Source: Silene conica
Taxonomy: Eukaryota > Streptophyta > Magnoliopsida > Caryophyllales > Caryophyllaceae
DNA: 64,000 bases
Assembly (NCBI GenBank): GCA_029255685.2
Contig: CM055313.2
Location: forward strand, 45,898,079-45,962,078
Reading direction: 5' to 3'
Shown here one piece after another: positions 49,675 through 62,740 of the stretch; position 1 is the stretch's first letter; each line of letters begins with the position of its first letter. Under the pieces are notes generated by a model. The model did no database searches. It was not told the origin of the DNA and saw only the letters and a program-made list of their open reading frames with translations. The position numbers and the translations under genes were made by a program.

Positions 49675-50754
49675 TGTTGGAGCTTGTGTCCTCCACATGT
49701 AGTGTGATAACGTCATTGCACATACCCTTGTACGGACAAGTGGGAGATTGTTGGGGCTGGTGTCCTTGACAATTAAGTACAATGACTTATTAAATCTCTT
49801 CAAGGATCACAAGGGCATACTTTTGTATTATTACCAGTTGATCCACGTTTATCAATAACGGTTGGCTTGCTAGATAAGTTTGACGTTATTGTCATACGGA
49901 TGGCGGTGATCAACTGGTCCCTATACGTCACACCTATAGGACACGTTTGAGAGATGTGAAGGTATGAAAATACAGTCACATTTTGCCGGATAAGACTAAA
50001 CAGTTAGTCAGAGGTATTGACTATTAAATTAGTCAATAAGATGTTGAGATTATTATTTAATACGGATTAAATAATTTTAGCTAATACGGATTACATGTTT
50101 AATTCGTAAATTAAATATAAACGGTTATATATTTAATTAAATATTGTATTCGCGAATTAATATAAACTGTTATATTAATTTGGGTAATTATACAATATCG
50201 TATTTTGTCAGACCATTATTAATATATCGACTGTATTGATATCTGATAACATGTTACGATTTATAATTAAAATCCCGCGAATAACTTATAGCTAAATGGG
50301 TCGAATCATGAATTAGAATAAGGTAAGAGTGGAAAGCCCACCCTCACCCTATTCAAATATTTCGGCCAAGTGTAGTATATAAGGAGGAGATCACTTCTCC
50401 TTATGTCAAAACACTGTTGTTTTCACTGTTTAAACAAATCTCAAGGAAAAATTAGGGTTTTGAGAGCTTTCTTCTCCCAAAACCTCAGATCTCACATCTA
50501 AAACCTAAATAGCTCTCCCAATATTTCAAGGCAGTTGGAGAGGATTTCTAGCACATGCGGCCACGTCTCATTCTAAGTCTTGGGTGCAAGTTATAGGAGG
50601 GAATTTGTGTTAATTCCTGTTCTTAGGCCTTTCGCACAAGGACCAAAGGTTGATTTCTTTTTCATGCTTTTTATTAACTTATGACTGTAATCACAATTGT
50701 ATGTTTCATTATAATCCTGCAAGTTTAGGGTGAATACATGCTTTATTCCCCACA
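49675..50754 (+). repeat. Copia 3' LTR
   Basis: 1080 bp, near-identical to the 5' LTR, including the second hairpin/purine tract at 49727-49746 and the second start-like TGTTGGGG at 49749. The right target duplication ATTTC follows. Confidence 0.92.
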
Positions 50755-52070
50755 ATTTCATATAGTATGGACAAGATGACGTTATCATATAATAAGGTTC
50801 ACATTCATATCATATGCCTACTATTCATGTTACTAACGCTTTATCAGGATACACATGATCACAACGCACAGTTCACATTTGATTAAACTTTTATATAAGA
50901 TTTGCATAACTCACAACTTAATTGGTTTGGACAGGAACTTTACAACAATTCACAATTAAACAACTCGATAAGTTCTTACATAGCTTAACATTTTGGGAAC
51001 GTGAAAGAATATTTTAACAGTGGAGTTGGAAAAGTACATAAAAGTAAACACGTTTCAAATGACTTCATTCACAAAAACATGGGTCAAAACAGAACCAGAC
51101 AGTAACAACCTGACCATTGTCAACTAAAATATTTATTTCTCTCGAAATATAACTCCTATTATCGTGAAATCAAAAGCATTGCAAAACCAACTCAGAAGGT
51201 CATCATACATAAAATTTTCTTACTCAAATATGGAACACATATAAATGACAGTCTGTACAACCAAGATAAAATTCTGGGAGTTTATTTAAAATTTTGGTTC
51301 TGTTACAATTTCACATTACTACCTCGCAACTCAACCATTCATCTTCCGAAACATGTTGGCCTATTATTTGAAGCCCGAACATTGTACCATATTAACGTTC
51401 ATTACCCATTCCAATTTTAAGCGTCATCCAGAACGCAGTAAAGATTTCGAGAAACCAACCAATAGCTCAATACTTGTACATATATATACTAATGTAACTC
51501 ATAACTACATGTCATTTATGGCTTGGGGCAACACATTACGCATATCACTAGACAGGGATTACTAATATATATAAGTCTGATCATTCATGTTCAAATACCA
51601 ACAACATATTACAACTCCCAGATACGATAGACATTCAATCCCAGATAATCGTATGAGCACTTCAAATATCAAAATCATATGATCATATCACTCTAACCAT
51701 GGCTCAACAAATTTAACTCCCAAACTCTGATAATTTCAATTAAATCATCCATAACAATCCATAGTTCATATTGCGCATATCTTTAATCAGAACTTCACAT
51801 ATGACTTACCTCATTCTTCTCCTGCACGAACGTTATCATAAAATACCCAGGTCACTATATAATCTATCCCACTCTTTAGTTACTCTCTTTGGGTTCTCGA
51901 GATAGAAACGAAAGGGCCCAGGTCTTGTGTGAGGGGGCCCCTAACTCATCCCGTTCCTTTTTGGGGCTCCTATCAGTTTCATCTCGGGGTTCATTTTATT
52001 AGACTCTTCCTACGTTCATTATGATTCATTTAGTTTAGGCCTGAGGGTCGTTTTTTCTCTGATACCACTT
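50755..52070 (-). mobile_element. LARD internal region 2, last part
   Basis: Matches about 18955-20273 of internal region 1 and ends with the primer site before LTR A3. The plus-strand frame seen at 19204 is broken here by a TAA. No coding region was seen. Confidence 0.85.
52057..52067 (-). promoter_or_regulatory. Met-tRNA primer-binding site of LARD, outer 5' LTR
   Basis: The minus strand reads TGGTATCAGAG three bases after the end of LTR A3, which sets the orientation of the dimer. Confidence 0.85.
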
Positions 52071-54546
52071 TGTTACACCCCCATTTATTTAAGAGCCTTT
52101 AGCAAGACATTCTCAAATAAATAGGACTGTTACCATCTCGGAAAATCCGAGGTAGTGAATAACAAGGTAAACAAACCAAAGTACTTTATATATAAAAACT
52201 GATTAAATTTAAACTTGATATTACAACAACTACGAGGTCCAAACTTTGATAAAGTGAAAGTACAACTGAAGCTATCTAAGTGTGATCTAACTCTAAGTAG
52301 GTCTAAGCCATGTCTCTCTCCAAGCCCAAACTCCTAATCCATCTGTCACTGACCTGTAAAATCTACTCCCCATTCCGGATCATCGTAGGTGTCACACGAA
52401 TACACAGGGTCAACCGCGAGGCTGAGTAGGTAAAACAGATAAAACATAAATAGCAATAAAACTGTATCCTCCTCCATCTCCATATCATTCGATCATCACC
52501 ACAACTCCACCACATCACACCTCCATCACACCACACCTCCCATCACACCACACCTCCCATGGCCATATCACAAGTCCCATATCACAAGACCCATATCACA
52601 AGACCCGTATCATAAGACCCATTTCACACCTCCCGATCTCCACAGTGATCAATAATAATAGTAAAATCCACCGTACAGTAATAATCAATTATATAAAACT
52701 CGTAATAAGCATCACTTACACATTTCATGCCATAACATGAATCATAATATATTTCCCCTACCTCAATTTGCAGAAAGGCAACCGAACCGTTGCTAGAAAT
52801 ATTCCACTTCGAGCTCCGTTCCTATAAATGGTACTTAATATCAAATTCTATTTATACGACCACACTACTACTCAATTATTCGATCATGTTCTCATTATTG
52901 ATTGCTCATAACACTTTATACACATATACATATCCATTATCACTAACCAAACATGAACTTACTAATTATAGACTTGCTATATATATATAGGCTTACTAAG
53001 TATAGCATATAATCAATAATCAACTATTAGCAAATTTCAACATTACATAAAAAGAAAAACTATAATAACTATAATAACATGAATATCCACAATAATCATA
53101 ATAATACAATTAATAACATAACTAGCATCAATTTTGATTAACACTAATAATAATGATAATAACTTGATTTACAAAATAATAGTAATAATGCAATTGTACT
53201 ACTAATAATATGATCATTATTATCAATATCTATTCAACCAATCATAACCCTAATATTAATATTTAAAATCAAATAAGTAAACAAAGTAACACCTAGGCAA
53301 AAACCGTGAATCAAGAACAAGCGTTACAAACAGCCCCGACGCAACCGACACCAAACAGCCTCGATAACCTCTTTTCCCGCCACTAAAACCACCAACCAGA
53401 CCACCAATACCCACTACGATGGGTCATGACCTCTAGCCTACACCACCACCCACAACATCCACCACCTGGCCACCACTCGAGGCTACCCTAACAACCACCA
53501 TCACTGCCCCAAACCAGCCCTTACACGACCCATCAGACCTTGTTTCCAGCCCCCTTCAACTCCCTCTCTTCTCTCGTCATCTCTCCCAACCACCAGCTCC
53601 CATCCGTCCCCTGGACACCACCGTCATCACCACTGATCCACGGTGGTTCCAGGGGTCTTCACCTACTCCTTTTGTCTCCCTCTGAAGCACTACGAAACAC
53701 CCTTACAAACCCAGCACCACCATCCGACAACCAAAACGTGAATGAACCCCTCTAACTAAACCTGGTGTAAAAACGTGATGAACCACCACCAACCACCACG
53801 CTCACCACCATACGAACCTCTTGACTACCCCCTTTGTCAAAACCCAAACACCCATAAAAACCATTAACAGAACCTTACTCGATGTCAAACACAAAACTCA
53901 CTCGCTGGACACTATTTTGGAACGAAGGAAACTGACATCGACACATGCGGAAAAACTCACCACGAATGGTGGTCCTCGGTGGTTACAGATGACTCCACTA
54001 AGGTCAAAACGTAAGTACTAACGTCATAGATCGATATTACATAGAAATCAAAATCCATAAACATGATTATACGATTGAATTATGCGAATTAAAATAGAAG
54101 GAACACAGCGAAAATCAGAAAACAGAGGTGAGTGTACCGTGTATCTTCTCAAAACGAACCACCGTTAACCTCCCTAGGCCACCGTGAAACCCTTTTCCTC
54201 AAACCTTGATGTGGCGGCAGTGAAGTGAGCAACGAGTTTGTGTGTCGAATAGGGTAGAGATAGGGTTTTTGTTGTGTTTATATGTGGCGACTGAATGCAC
54301 ATAAGGTGTTTGTGTTATTGTTTTCTGGACTTTGAGCTATTGGGCTGAAAGTTCTTGCACGCAAACCGAGGCCCATTGCCCACTAATTCACGTATTCGAT
54401 AAATACAACCCATTCTCGGCCCTTCACTTAATTATTATAGGGTGTAAAACATTCTTCGATAATTGAATTATCGAATATAATTTATCGAGTAACTATTCAA
54501 AACATCGACATGAAGAATAAAATTAAATAAAATACGGAGTATTACA
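52071..54546 (-). repeat. LARD LTR A3 (2476 bp)
   Basis: The 5' LTR of the dimer in element sense, near-identical to A2. TATTACA at its right edge is followed by the CCAAT duplication (54547-54551). Confidence 0.9.
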
Positions 54547-54849
54547 CCAATGGGCCGAAATATGAACAAGAGTGTTTTAAGAAAATTGGGCCTGGCTAGG
54601 GTTAACGTAGAGTGGGCCAATGCAAAAGAGAACAAGGAATTGGGCCATAGCAAAACAAAAGGATAAAGTTTGGGCTAAGGTAGGATTAGGAAATCCGAGG
54701 GAGGCAAAACGGATGAGTCCTCGGATTCCAATGGGCCAGGAGAGGTATTTAGGCCACTATAGTAAATTTTTTATAAGTCCAACCCAGGACTTAAGCAAAA
54801 CAACAACAAAACAACTTCACACTTCGAAAACAAAGACGGATAAGATGAA

Positions 54850-56379
54850 TCAGGAGCGAGAACTGGATGCGGGTGTCTTGGCATATGGGCTCACGTAATC
54901 GGGTCGGGTACGAAACTCGAGAGTGTCCAACCTATCCAAGCAACTACTCACGTTGCGTCCTTGAGCGTTAAGGGCGAGCTCGAAATTTAGAACCTTGAGC
55001 GAGAGTGCCTTGACGGCCTCAAGTGCTTGTGAAGCATCCTCTCGCAATAAACCATGATCACGCACCATTGTACCACCTTGAGATGTGAGAAATGAAAGGC
55101 GATCACTCATAGCAAGCAACTCCGAGCACACCACCGAGACCTCCGAGCCAATCTTAACAAGATGCTTATCCACTTTCTCCATCCACACCTTCAACAACGA
55201 CTCAAAACCCGACGGATCATGACTTCCCGAAGCACCCACATTCTCCTTTTCTTGTTTAACTTGGCATAAACCAAGAATCTGATCCATTTTAGCTTCCAAC
55301 CCTTCAAACGATGGAGACTTGTTCGGATTTGGTCCCTCCTCAACCGTTTTCCCATAAGATAAATCTCCTTCATTGAACATGATCCCCATTAATTTGAGCA
55401 ACTTATCACACATTCGGTCACGAGGCTTAACACCAAAGCTACAATCATCCACAGCACCCTTTTTCAACAAGATTTCGGATACCCACATTCCATAAGGAAT
55501 GTCGAGTGTCGAACTCGTCTTTTCTTTGAGTAAAACAGAGGAAGTTTGACAAATTTTCGAACACAACAAGAAGGCAAGATTGATTTTGTTTCCTTCTAAC
55601 CAATGAAATAATACGATAGCTTCGATACTTGATAACTTGTCACGACCACCTCTCCTAGGTAGAATCGTGTTCCAAAGATAGTTAACAAACAGCTTCAATT
55701 TGGGTGAGAACGAATTTGTGAGGAGTGGAGAGATTTCAGTGGCATTTGGATCAAAATAGTGTTTGATCATCATCTTTTGTTCTTGTGTCACCACCCCCCA
55801 TTCCTTACGGGTATCAATATCAATCCCCCTTGGATCAAGATGAAAAATTTAACATATATCCCCTAAGGACACCTCGACATCTCTATCATTAACCACGGCT
55901 TTCATCCCGGACTCAGTTGGTTTCACAGAGGCAAAGAACTGAAGTAATTCAATCGGAAATATTAACCCCGAAAAATTACTAATATACTCCCACCCCTGAA
56001 ACTCTAAAAATTTCTTAAAGAAAAGCAGGGACTTAGATCCGTCTACCCAAGATGTCGGGTAAAACCTACCCGCATGAATGGAATAAGGAAGGAGATGGTC
56101 AATAAGCATACCTTCGTGCTTAGTCATGCGAACTCGCTCGAGACCCTCTTTAGTAGCTTCGATGGAATACTCTTTAAACAGAGGACGGGGGTTCTTGGAA
56201 TCGAGTTCTTGCATGTCGTCGGAAACAGAGGATGCAACTCAGTTTAGCTTGCGACGTTTTCCGTTGTCTGGGGTTGGACCGGCGGTGGCAATGGGTGTCG
56301 GAGATGGTGGTGGTGAAGGGGTTGGTGAAGGTGGAGAGGGTTTCTTTTGTTGGGAGCGAGTGGCGCGTGAGGGTGGCAT
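54850..56379 (-). pseudogene. env-like ORF of SIRE-type Copia element, copy 3
   Basis: Same ORF as at 7104-8633, but attached to the undamaged pol context. It has its own defects: TGA at 56239-56241, where copies 1 and 2 have CGA, and TAA at 55849-55851, where they have GAG. The TGA and TAG that break copies 1 and 2 are sense codons here. The longest open stretch (54850-55794, 314 codons) covers the C-terminal two thirds. No membrane segment is evident. Confidence 0.78.
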
Positions 56380-56959
56380 TGTGCTAGTGAAAATGGTGGT
56401 TTGAGTCGAATTTTTGGTGGAGGTTTGATGAATTTTAATGGTGATGGAGGTTTGAAGTTTGTGGAATTTTATGGAGTTTGTAGTTGGGGACGGTAATGGA
56501 GGTAAGTAATGGAGGTGAGTTGTGGTAAGTTTGAGGGAGTTGGGGTAATAACTATGGTTAGGTAAAGTCAAGGGCTAGGGTCTAGGTTGGCGTACGTGGC
56601 AAATGGTTGTGGGGCTGGTTTGAGAAGTATGTGGCACATGGTGGGGTAGGAACACACGGTTTGTGTGTTAAATAAGGTAAGTTATGATTTTTCTTTTTAT
56701 TTTGTTAACTTTGTTAATATATATTTGTGTATTATTGTGTATGTAATATATGTACTAAGGTGAGTTATAATATGTGACGTAATATTATTTTGAAAGACAG
56801 TTGTGCACACATTCATATGTAATTTATATAATAAATATATGATCACAAAATTTTTCATCGAGTACATACATACACATGCAGCGGAGTATACGGACACAGT
56901 CATATAATCTCATCTAAACCGTAGTCAATCATTGGGTTATTTTTGCTTTTAAGATTTTA
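56380..56959. other. Spacer between pol and env-like ORF, copy 3
   Basis: Counterpart of 1236-1815. No separate feature was recognised. Confidence 0.5.
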
Positions 56960-59900
56960 TTAGGTGCCACCGATTAAACCAATTTCCAATCGCAAAGTCT
57001 CAAAGCGTTCTCTAGCCAATGGTTTAGTGAAGATATCTGCCCATTGTTTTTCCGTACTACAAAATTCCAATTTTATATTTTACTTTTCAACATGGTCTCT
57101 TAGAAAGTGGTGTCTAATTTCAATATGTTTAGTTCTCGAGTGCAGGGCTGGGTTTTTAGATATAATAATAGCACTCGTATTATCACATAAAATAGGCACA
57201 CATCCAACATCAACACCATAATCATGTAAATGTTGTTTTAACTATAAAAGTTGAGAACATACCAGTGCGGCTGCAATATATTCTGCTTCAGCAGTTGAGA
57301 GGGCGACATAATTTTGTTTCTTGGATCCCCAAGATATAATACAAGGACCTACAAAGGTAGCAAGTCCGGATGTACTTTTTCTGTCTAAGGAACATCCTGC
57401 ACAATCCGCATCTGAATATCCTACTAGGTTAAAGTTACAGTCCATAGGATACCATAGATATAATTTTGAGGTTCCGATTAGGTATCTTAATATTCTTTTA
57501 ACTGCAATCATGTGTGATTCTTTTGGTGCAGATTGGAATCTCGCACAAACGCGGACACTAAACATTATATCTGGACGACTTGCTGTAAGATAAAGAAGTG
57601 AGCCAATCATACCTCGGTAAGTTGTTTCATCTACAGACTTACCATCTTCGTCTTTGGTTAACTTCTTATCTGTGACCATTGGAGTAGTCATTGCGTGAGA
57701 GGTTTCCATTCCGAATTTCTTTAGCAACTCCTTGACGTATTTTTGTTGATGAACTTTGATTCCTTCTTCAGTTTGTTGTATTTGAAGTCCAAGGAAGAAC
57801 TTTAGTTCTCCCATCATACTCATCTCGAATTCAGAATTCATCAACTCAGAGAAGTACTTGCACAACTTTTTATTAGTTGAGCCAAAAATAATATCGTCAA
57901 CGTAGATCTGAACAACTAGTAGATCTGAGTTCTCGCTTTTAAGAAATAGATTTTTATCCACAGACCCTCTCTTGAATCCACTCTCCAATAGGAACTTTGA
58001 TAATCTGTCGTACTATGCCCTAGGTGCTTGTTTTAGGCCATAGAGGGCTTTGTCCAATTTGAATACATGATCTTTGAGTTTGCTGTCAGGAAATCCAGGA
58101 GGTTGTTCAACAAATACTTCCTCTTGGAGATAGCCATTAAGAAAGGCAGTCTTAACGTCCATCTGAAAAAGTTTCATTCCCTTGTGTGCTGCAAATGCAA
58201 TGAGTAGTCTTATTGCCTCAAGACGAGCAACATGAGCAAAGGTTTCGTCATAATCGATCCCTTCCTGTTGGTTGTATCCTTGAACCACTAATCTGGCCTT
58301 ATTTCGCACAATGACTCCAGTGTCATCCAGTTTGTTTCTGAATACCCATCTAGTTCCAATGACAGTTCTGTCCTTAGGTCGAGGAACAAGATACCAAACT
58401 TTGTTTCTTTCAAATTGCTGGAGTTCTTCTTGCATGGCAACTATCCAGTCTGGTTCTGCGAGAGCTTCCTTGATATTTGAAGGTTCAATAGTGGAGAGAA
58501 AGGAGTAGAATGAGCAAAAGTTATTTAAGCTCTTTCTAGTTTGTACTCCATTTGTCAGGCTTCCTATGACATTGTCCAAAGGATGAGAGCCTTTGTATCT
58601 CCAGTTCCTTGATTGATTATTAGCATTACCTGAACTTGACTCAGGATCTTGACTTGTTCCCCCTGAATCCAAACCTGGGTTTATAGTAGGGTCAGGTATA
58701 ACTCTGGCCTCTTCCCTTTGGTTTTGATTCAAATTTACAGCTTCATTAGCCGTAACTCTGGGTTCCAAGTCATTGGTTTGAGAGTTATCTACAGTATCAT
58801 CAACTGTAGTTTTATCTCTCGCACCATTTTCTCCCAAGTTGAGTTCATCATGAGTTCCTTGAGGTTCTCCTTCTTCAATTTCAATTTCAGGAGGATCTTC
58901 CCTTGATAACCTCAAATCAGGTTCGTTTGGGTTTTCCTCTATATCCTATAATGGCTTATCGAAGACATTATTTTCATCAAAGATAACATGAATACTTTCT
59001 TCTATGCATAAGGTACGTTTGCTAAAAACTTTGTAGGCTTTACTATGATCTGAATATCCTATAAAGATTGCTTCATCACTTCTAGGGTCGAATTTGCTTA
59101 ATCTGTTTTTACCATTGTTGTGAACAAAGCATTTACTACCAAAGCATCTTAAATGAGATATGTTTGGTTTACGACCTCGAAGAAGTTCATAAGGTTTCTT
59201 CTTAAGGATAGGTCTAATCATAGCACGGTTATGAATATAGCAAGCTGTACTAATAGCCTCAGCCCAAAAAATTTCTAGGTAGGCCACTACAAAGAAGCAT
59301 CGTTCTAGCCATGTCTTCTAGGGTTCTGTTCATACGTTCTACGACTCCATTTTGTTGTGGGCTTCTAGGGGCCGAGAAGTTATGTCTAACGCCATTGGTT
59401 TTACAGAATTCAATAAAAGCATGATTATCAAACTCAGTTCCATGGTCAGTACGAATAGTTACTAGATTTGATTTATATTTGTTTTGGACAAGTTTCATGA
59501 GACTAACAAATTCATCGAATGTTTCGTCTTTGGAATGAAGAAAGATTGGCCAAACAAATCTAGAGTAATCATCAACTAGAACGAAAACGTACCTGGAACC
59601 ACCTCTGCTTTTTACCTTCATAGGGCCACATAGATCCATGTGTACTAGTTCAAGAGCTTGTTCTGTACTTACCACTCTTTTTGGCTTAAAGGATGATCTG
59701 AGGTGTTTACATCGTGCACATGTGTCACACATCTTTTCTTGATCAAATTTGATCTTTGGAAGACCTTCGACCAAGTCTCATCTTTTCAGCTTACTTAGAA
59801 TAGGTGAGCTAATATGACCAAATCTCTTGTGCCATAGACAAGGATCATCTAACCTAACTTTCATGCATGATAGGGAGTCAGTAGGTACAGCATTTAAATC

Positions 59901-60269
59901 AATCATATAAACATTTTTCATCCTGTGACCTTCAAGTATTACTTTACTGGTGCCTTCTAACATTATACGACATATATCTGAATGGAAAACCACTTTGTTT
60001 CCTTTGTCACATAATTGAGATATACTAATAAGATTATGTTTGAGATCACTTACAAGGTATACATCATTTATAGCATGAGAGGATGAAATACCTATCTTAC
60101 CAATTCCGATGATCTTTCCCTTTTTGTTATTACCGAATGTGACTTTACCTCCATCAAAGGGTTTTAGAGTTTGGAAAAGATTTACGTCGCCTGTCATATG
60201 TCTTGAGCATCCACTATCGAGATACCATAGGTTATTTTCCTTAGCGACAAACTGCACGAATAATTTCAA
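56960..60269 (-). pseudogene. SIRE/Maximus-type Copia pol (protease, integrase, RT, RNase H)
   Basis: Minus-strand pol in Copia order. Protease with WYLDSGCSRHMTGD (about 60230-60190), GAG-pre-integrase, integrase with the Asp-Asp-Glu contexts MDLCGP, TDHGTE and GVVERM, then RT with intact YVDD (about 57900) and RNase H ending at 56960. Several stops break it: near 59775, 59259 (also a frame slip), 58943, 58013 (Trp to TAG) and 57242 (Trp to TAG). The WYLDSGCSRHMTGD wording and the env-like ORF downstream point to SIRE/Maximus (family knowledge). Confidence 0.9.
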
Positions 60270-61386
60270 AGACAGGATTTAGGTACCCAAGCATACTTGG
60301 GTCCTTTGTTGTTAGTAATCACAAATACATCTTCATTTTTAACCCAACCTTGTCTTACATAGGTCTTTCTATATTGGTAGTAGTTGGGTTTTGATGTTTT
60401 TGTGTAAGTCTTAGTTTGGACTCTTAGTGACCAATTTTTGTGTGTTGTTTGAGGAGTTTGTTTGGTTCTATTCTTCTTTTCTTCGTAGTCAAATGTCATG
60501 TCGTAGAACCATCTGTGGTCAATATTTCTCTCCTCAGTTTTGTCATCATCACTATCAGAGACAGAAATAGTGTCGTTAGGAATTCCTAAGGATTTAACAA
60601 ACTTAACTCCGGTTTTAAAATATTGTGCGTGTTTCACACAGTTTTCTCGGAGGTGTCCAGTATGGCCACAATAAGTGCATATTACATACTCAGGAAGGTC
60701 GGCATATTTTCTTCTTCTAAAGTCTCTGTCTGTTGGGCTTTGCTTACACTTTGAGTGATCCCTTTTTCCATAACACTCGTGACCTAATCCCATTTTCATG
60801 TTGTTGTCGGATTGTTCAGTTAGGAAGTTTAGAACGTTAGTGCTTCCTTCCCGTTTGTCATGAACTTTTCGAGCATGAAGAAGAAGGTCCTTTAAGAAGT
60901 CTATTTCTTTCTTACATTCAATATGGTCAGTGTTGCTAGACTTTTTTAGGTTTTGAATGTCTCTTTGAAAGTCGGACACAATTTTGGCATGTTCCTTCTT
61001 GATTTTAGATAGATTGAATTCTAGATCCATAATTTTGCTTTCGACGATCTCAACTTCTTCTTGATGAGTCTCATCTTCGACCATAACCGAAGATTTTGAC
61101 TTTAGAAGCTCATTAGCCTTTCTTAAATTTGAAGTTTTAGCTTCATTAGCTATAACTTTGGATTGAAGCTCTTTGATGTTGAGTTTCAGTTTTGAGGTTA
61201 AAGCTTCATTAGCTATAACTTTAGAATCAAGAACCTTTTTCTCAGACATAACTGCTTCCAACTTAGCATTGGCTTCAATGCTTATTTTGGATTTCAGTTT
61301 CTTAGCTTTGGCTTTCAGAAGTTGATTTTCCTCAGCAATATCGAGGATCTGTTCCTTCAAGTCATCTAATTCAAGGCTTTGTTCTT
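60266..61386 (-). pseudogene. SIRE-type gag C-terminal half (coiled coil and zinc knuckle)
   Basis: About 370 codons. The first half is a long Lys/Glu/Leu coiled coil (about 60950-61360), followed by one CX2CX4HX4C knuckle (about 60660-60700) and a basic tail that runs into protease. The capsid-coding start is missing: directly upstream, at about 61386-61390, the sequence changes to an Athila-type ORF in another frame. No start codon of its own is evident. Confidence 0.82.
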
Positions 61387-61389
61387 CTT

Positions 61390-61923
61390 CCTATCGCTGG
61401 AATCAGAAAGACAGGACCACATGTCATTATATGACCCAGTGGGGTCACCCGTAAAACCCGTAGAAGATAAGCCTAAAAATTGAGCAAATTCATTCAAAGT
61501 TAAAGAAAATGTTTCATTAAACAAACGAAAAGAAATGCACTTGTTATCATAGCCGGGGTTATAAGCTTGAAAATCAAAAATAAAGGAAGAAAAGAACTCA
61601 AGAGTGAGAAGGGAAAAGGTGAACTCATCCATAGTGACAAGTCCTGAGAAACCCGTCCCATTGAGCAAAGCCACCACATCCTCATGGCACCCTAAAGCTT
61701 GCAATGTCGGAACACAAAGGAACCGGGTGGCCACCACTAAGCAAAAGGTGGAAAGATGGAGGAAACGGGCTTTTTGAGCCGGAGTGTTGAAGATGATTTG
61801 CAGATAGTTTGGTAGACTATCCGTATCTTGCACCGTCAATCCTCTCGACCTAGGAGCACGGCCTCGTGAGGTGCTTGCACCGGAAGTGTAGGAGCGCTTT
61901 CCGCCTTGTCCACGGCTAGACAT
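61390..61923 (-). pseudogene. Athila-type downstream (env-like/ORF1-like) protein, N-terminal part
   Basis: Starts at ATG 61923 with a basic, Ser/Arg-rich head, then about 130 residues matching the pattern of proteins encoded after pol in Athila-type elements (alternating Leu/Phe helices and a FRLFNETFSLTLNEF-like block). Orientation and position, 1.1 kb downstream of the integrase, fit the same element. It is cut off at about 61390 by fusion to SIRE-type gag and ends at a stop at 61366-61368. Function is unknown even in complete elements. Confidence 0.65.
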
Positions 61924-62032
61924 TATGAATCTAAAAAGTTCAATAAAATATAAGTCTTGTGCAAAAATTAAAACATTTTCTTAGCAAAATAGGAACAAAA
62001 AATGCGAATCAGAAACTCCTGTAACAAACTTG

Positions 62033-62279
62033 GGCCGGCCGACTTCATATAGAGGTCGGTCGACCACTTTCGCGGAAAAATGCAGAGTACCTGTAACAAA
62101 ACAGGTCGGCCGACTGTAATCCGAGGTCGGTCGACCAACTACCAGCAAAATCAGAACCTGTAAACAAATCACTGTGGTCGGTCGACCTCAAAACTAAATC
62201 GACCGACCGACCAAACAAAATACGAAAATCAGGAAAATCACAGTTTGGTCGGCCGACCTCCGTTTTGGGTCGGTCGACC
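62033..62279. repeat. Four 12-9-12 paired palindromes, Athila-type spacer
   Basis: 62033-62065, 62104-62136, 62176-62208 and 62247-62279; start-to-start distances are 71, 72 and 71 bp. Cores vary around GGTCGGYCGACC, spacers are always 9 bases, and spacer sequences differ. Confidence 0.93.
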
Positions 62280-62740
62280 GTGAACAGGGTCGGAATCAAA
62301 AACGTGGGTCTGAAATCGTGCAGAAATTGGCATAGAAAGAATTAAACTAACCCTAACAGCACAAAATCACACACAAATTACAGATCTGAGACTATAAAAC
62401 CTAAAGAAAGAAGAAAACTAAAAGAGAAAACACAAACATGCTTAAAAACGAAATTAAGAGCCAAAATAAACTGAAAAACATAAACTAGGACTACCTAGAA
62501 CGGAATTAAGATGCTAGGAAACGAAAAAGAGAAGAAAAAACTAAGAAAAACATACCTTGGATGGAGAAAATTGAAAGAAAGCAAGGAAAATGAGTGAAGG
62601 ATGAAGAAGGTGGGCGGTTAGGGTTTTTAAGAGAGAAAGAGGGGTTAAGAATGTGTGAGCTAATGTGAGCAATAATTGTGTTTTCAAAACACAAAAAGAC
62701 CCTGACTTTAACTAAAAAAAAACCGGACAAAAATACCCGC

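Larger units (their letters stand above)
36993..50754 (+). mobile_element. Copia element with UBN2-type gag, split by a CACTA transposon
   Basis: LTRs of 1077 bp (36993-38069) and 1080 bp (49675-50754) begin TGTTGGAGC and end CCCCACA. The target duplication is ATTTT/ATTTC; the unfilled site near 18955 shows ATTTC is original. A Met primer site (38072-38084) and a purine tract (GTGGGAGT before 49675) are present. The gene order gag-PR-INT-RT-RNase H is that of Copia. It is inactive: a gag frameshift, a pol frameshift, a mutated RT active site and the CACTA insertion. Confidence 0.92.

Noticed and set aside
62045-62299. Coding explanation for the 12-9-12 motif (VDRP...VGRP-like translations)
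   Set aside because: 21 bp is a multiple of three, but the frame differs between sites and stops intervene, so it is not a coding repeat.
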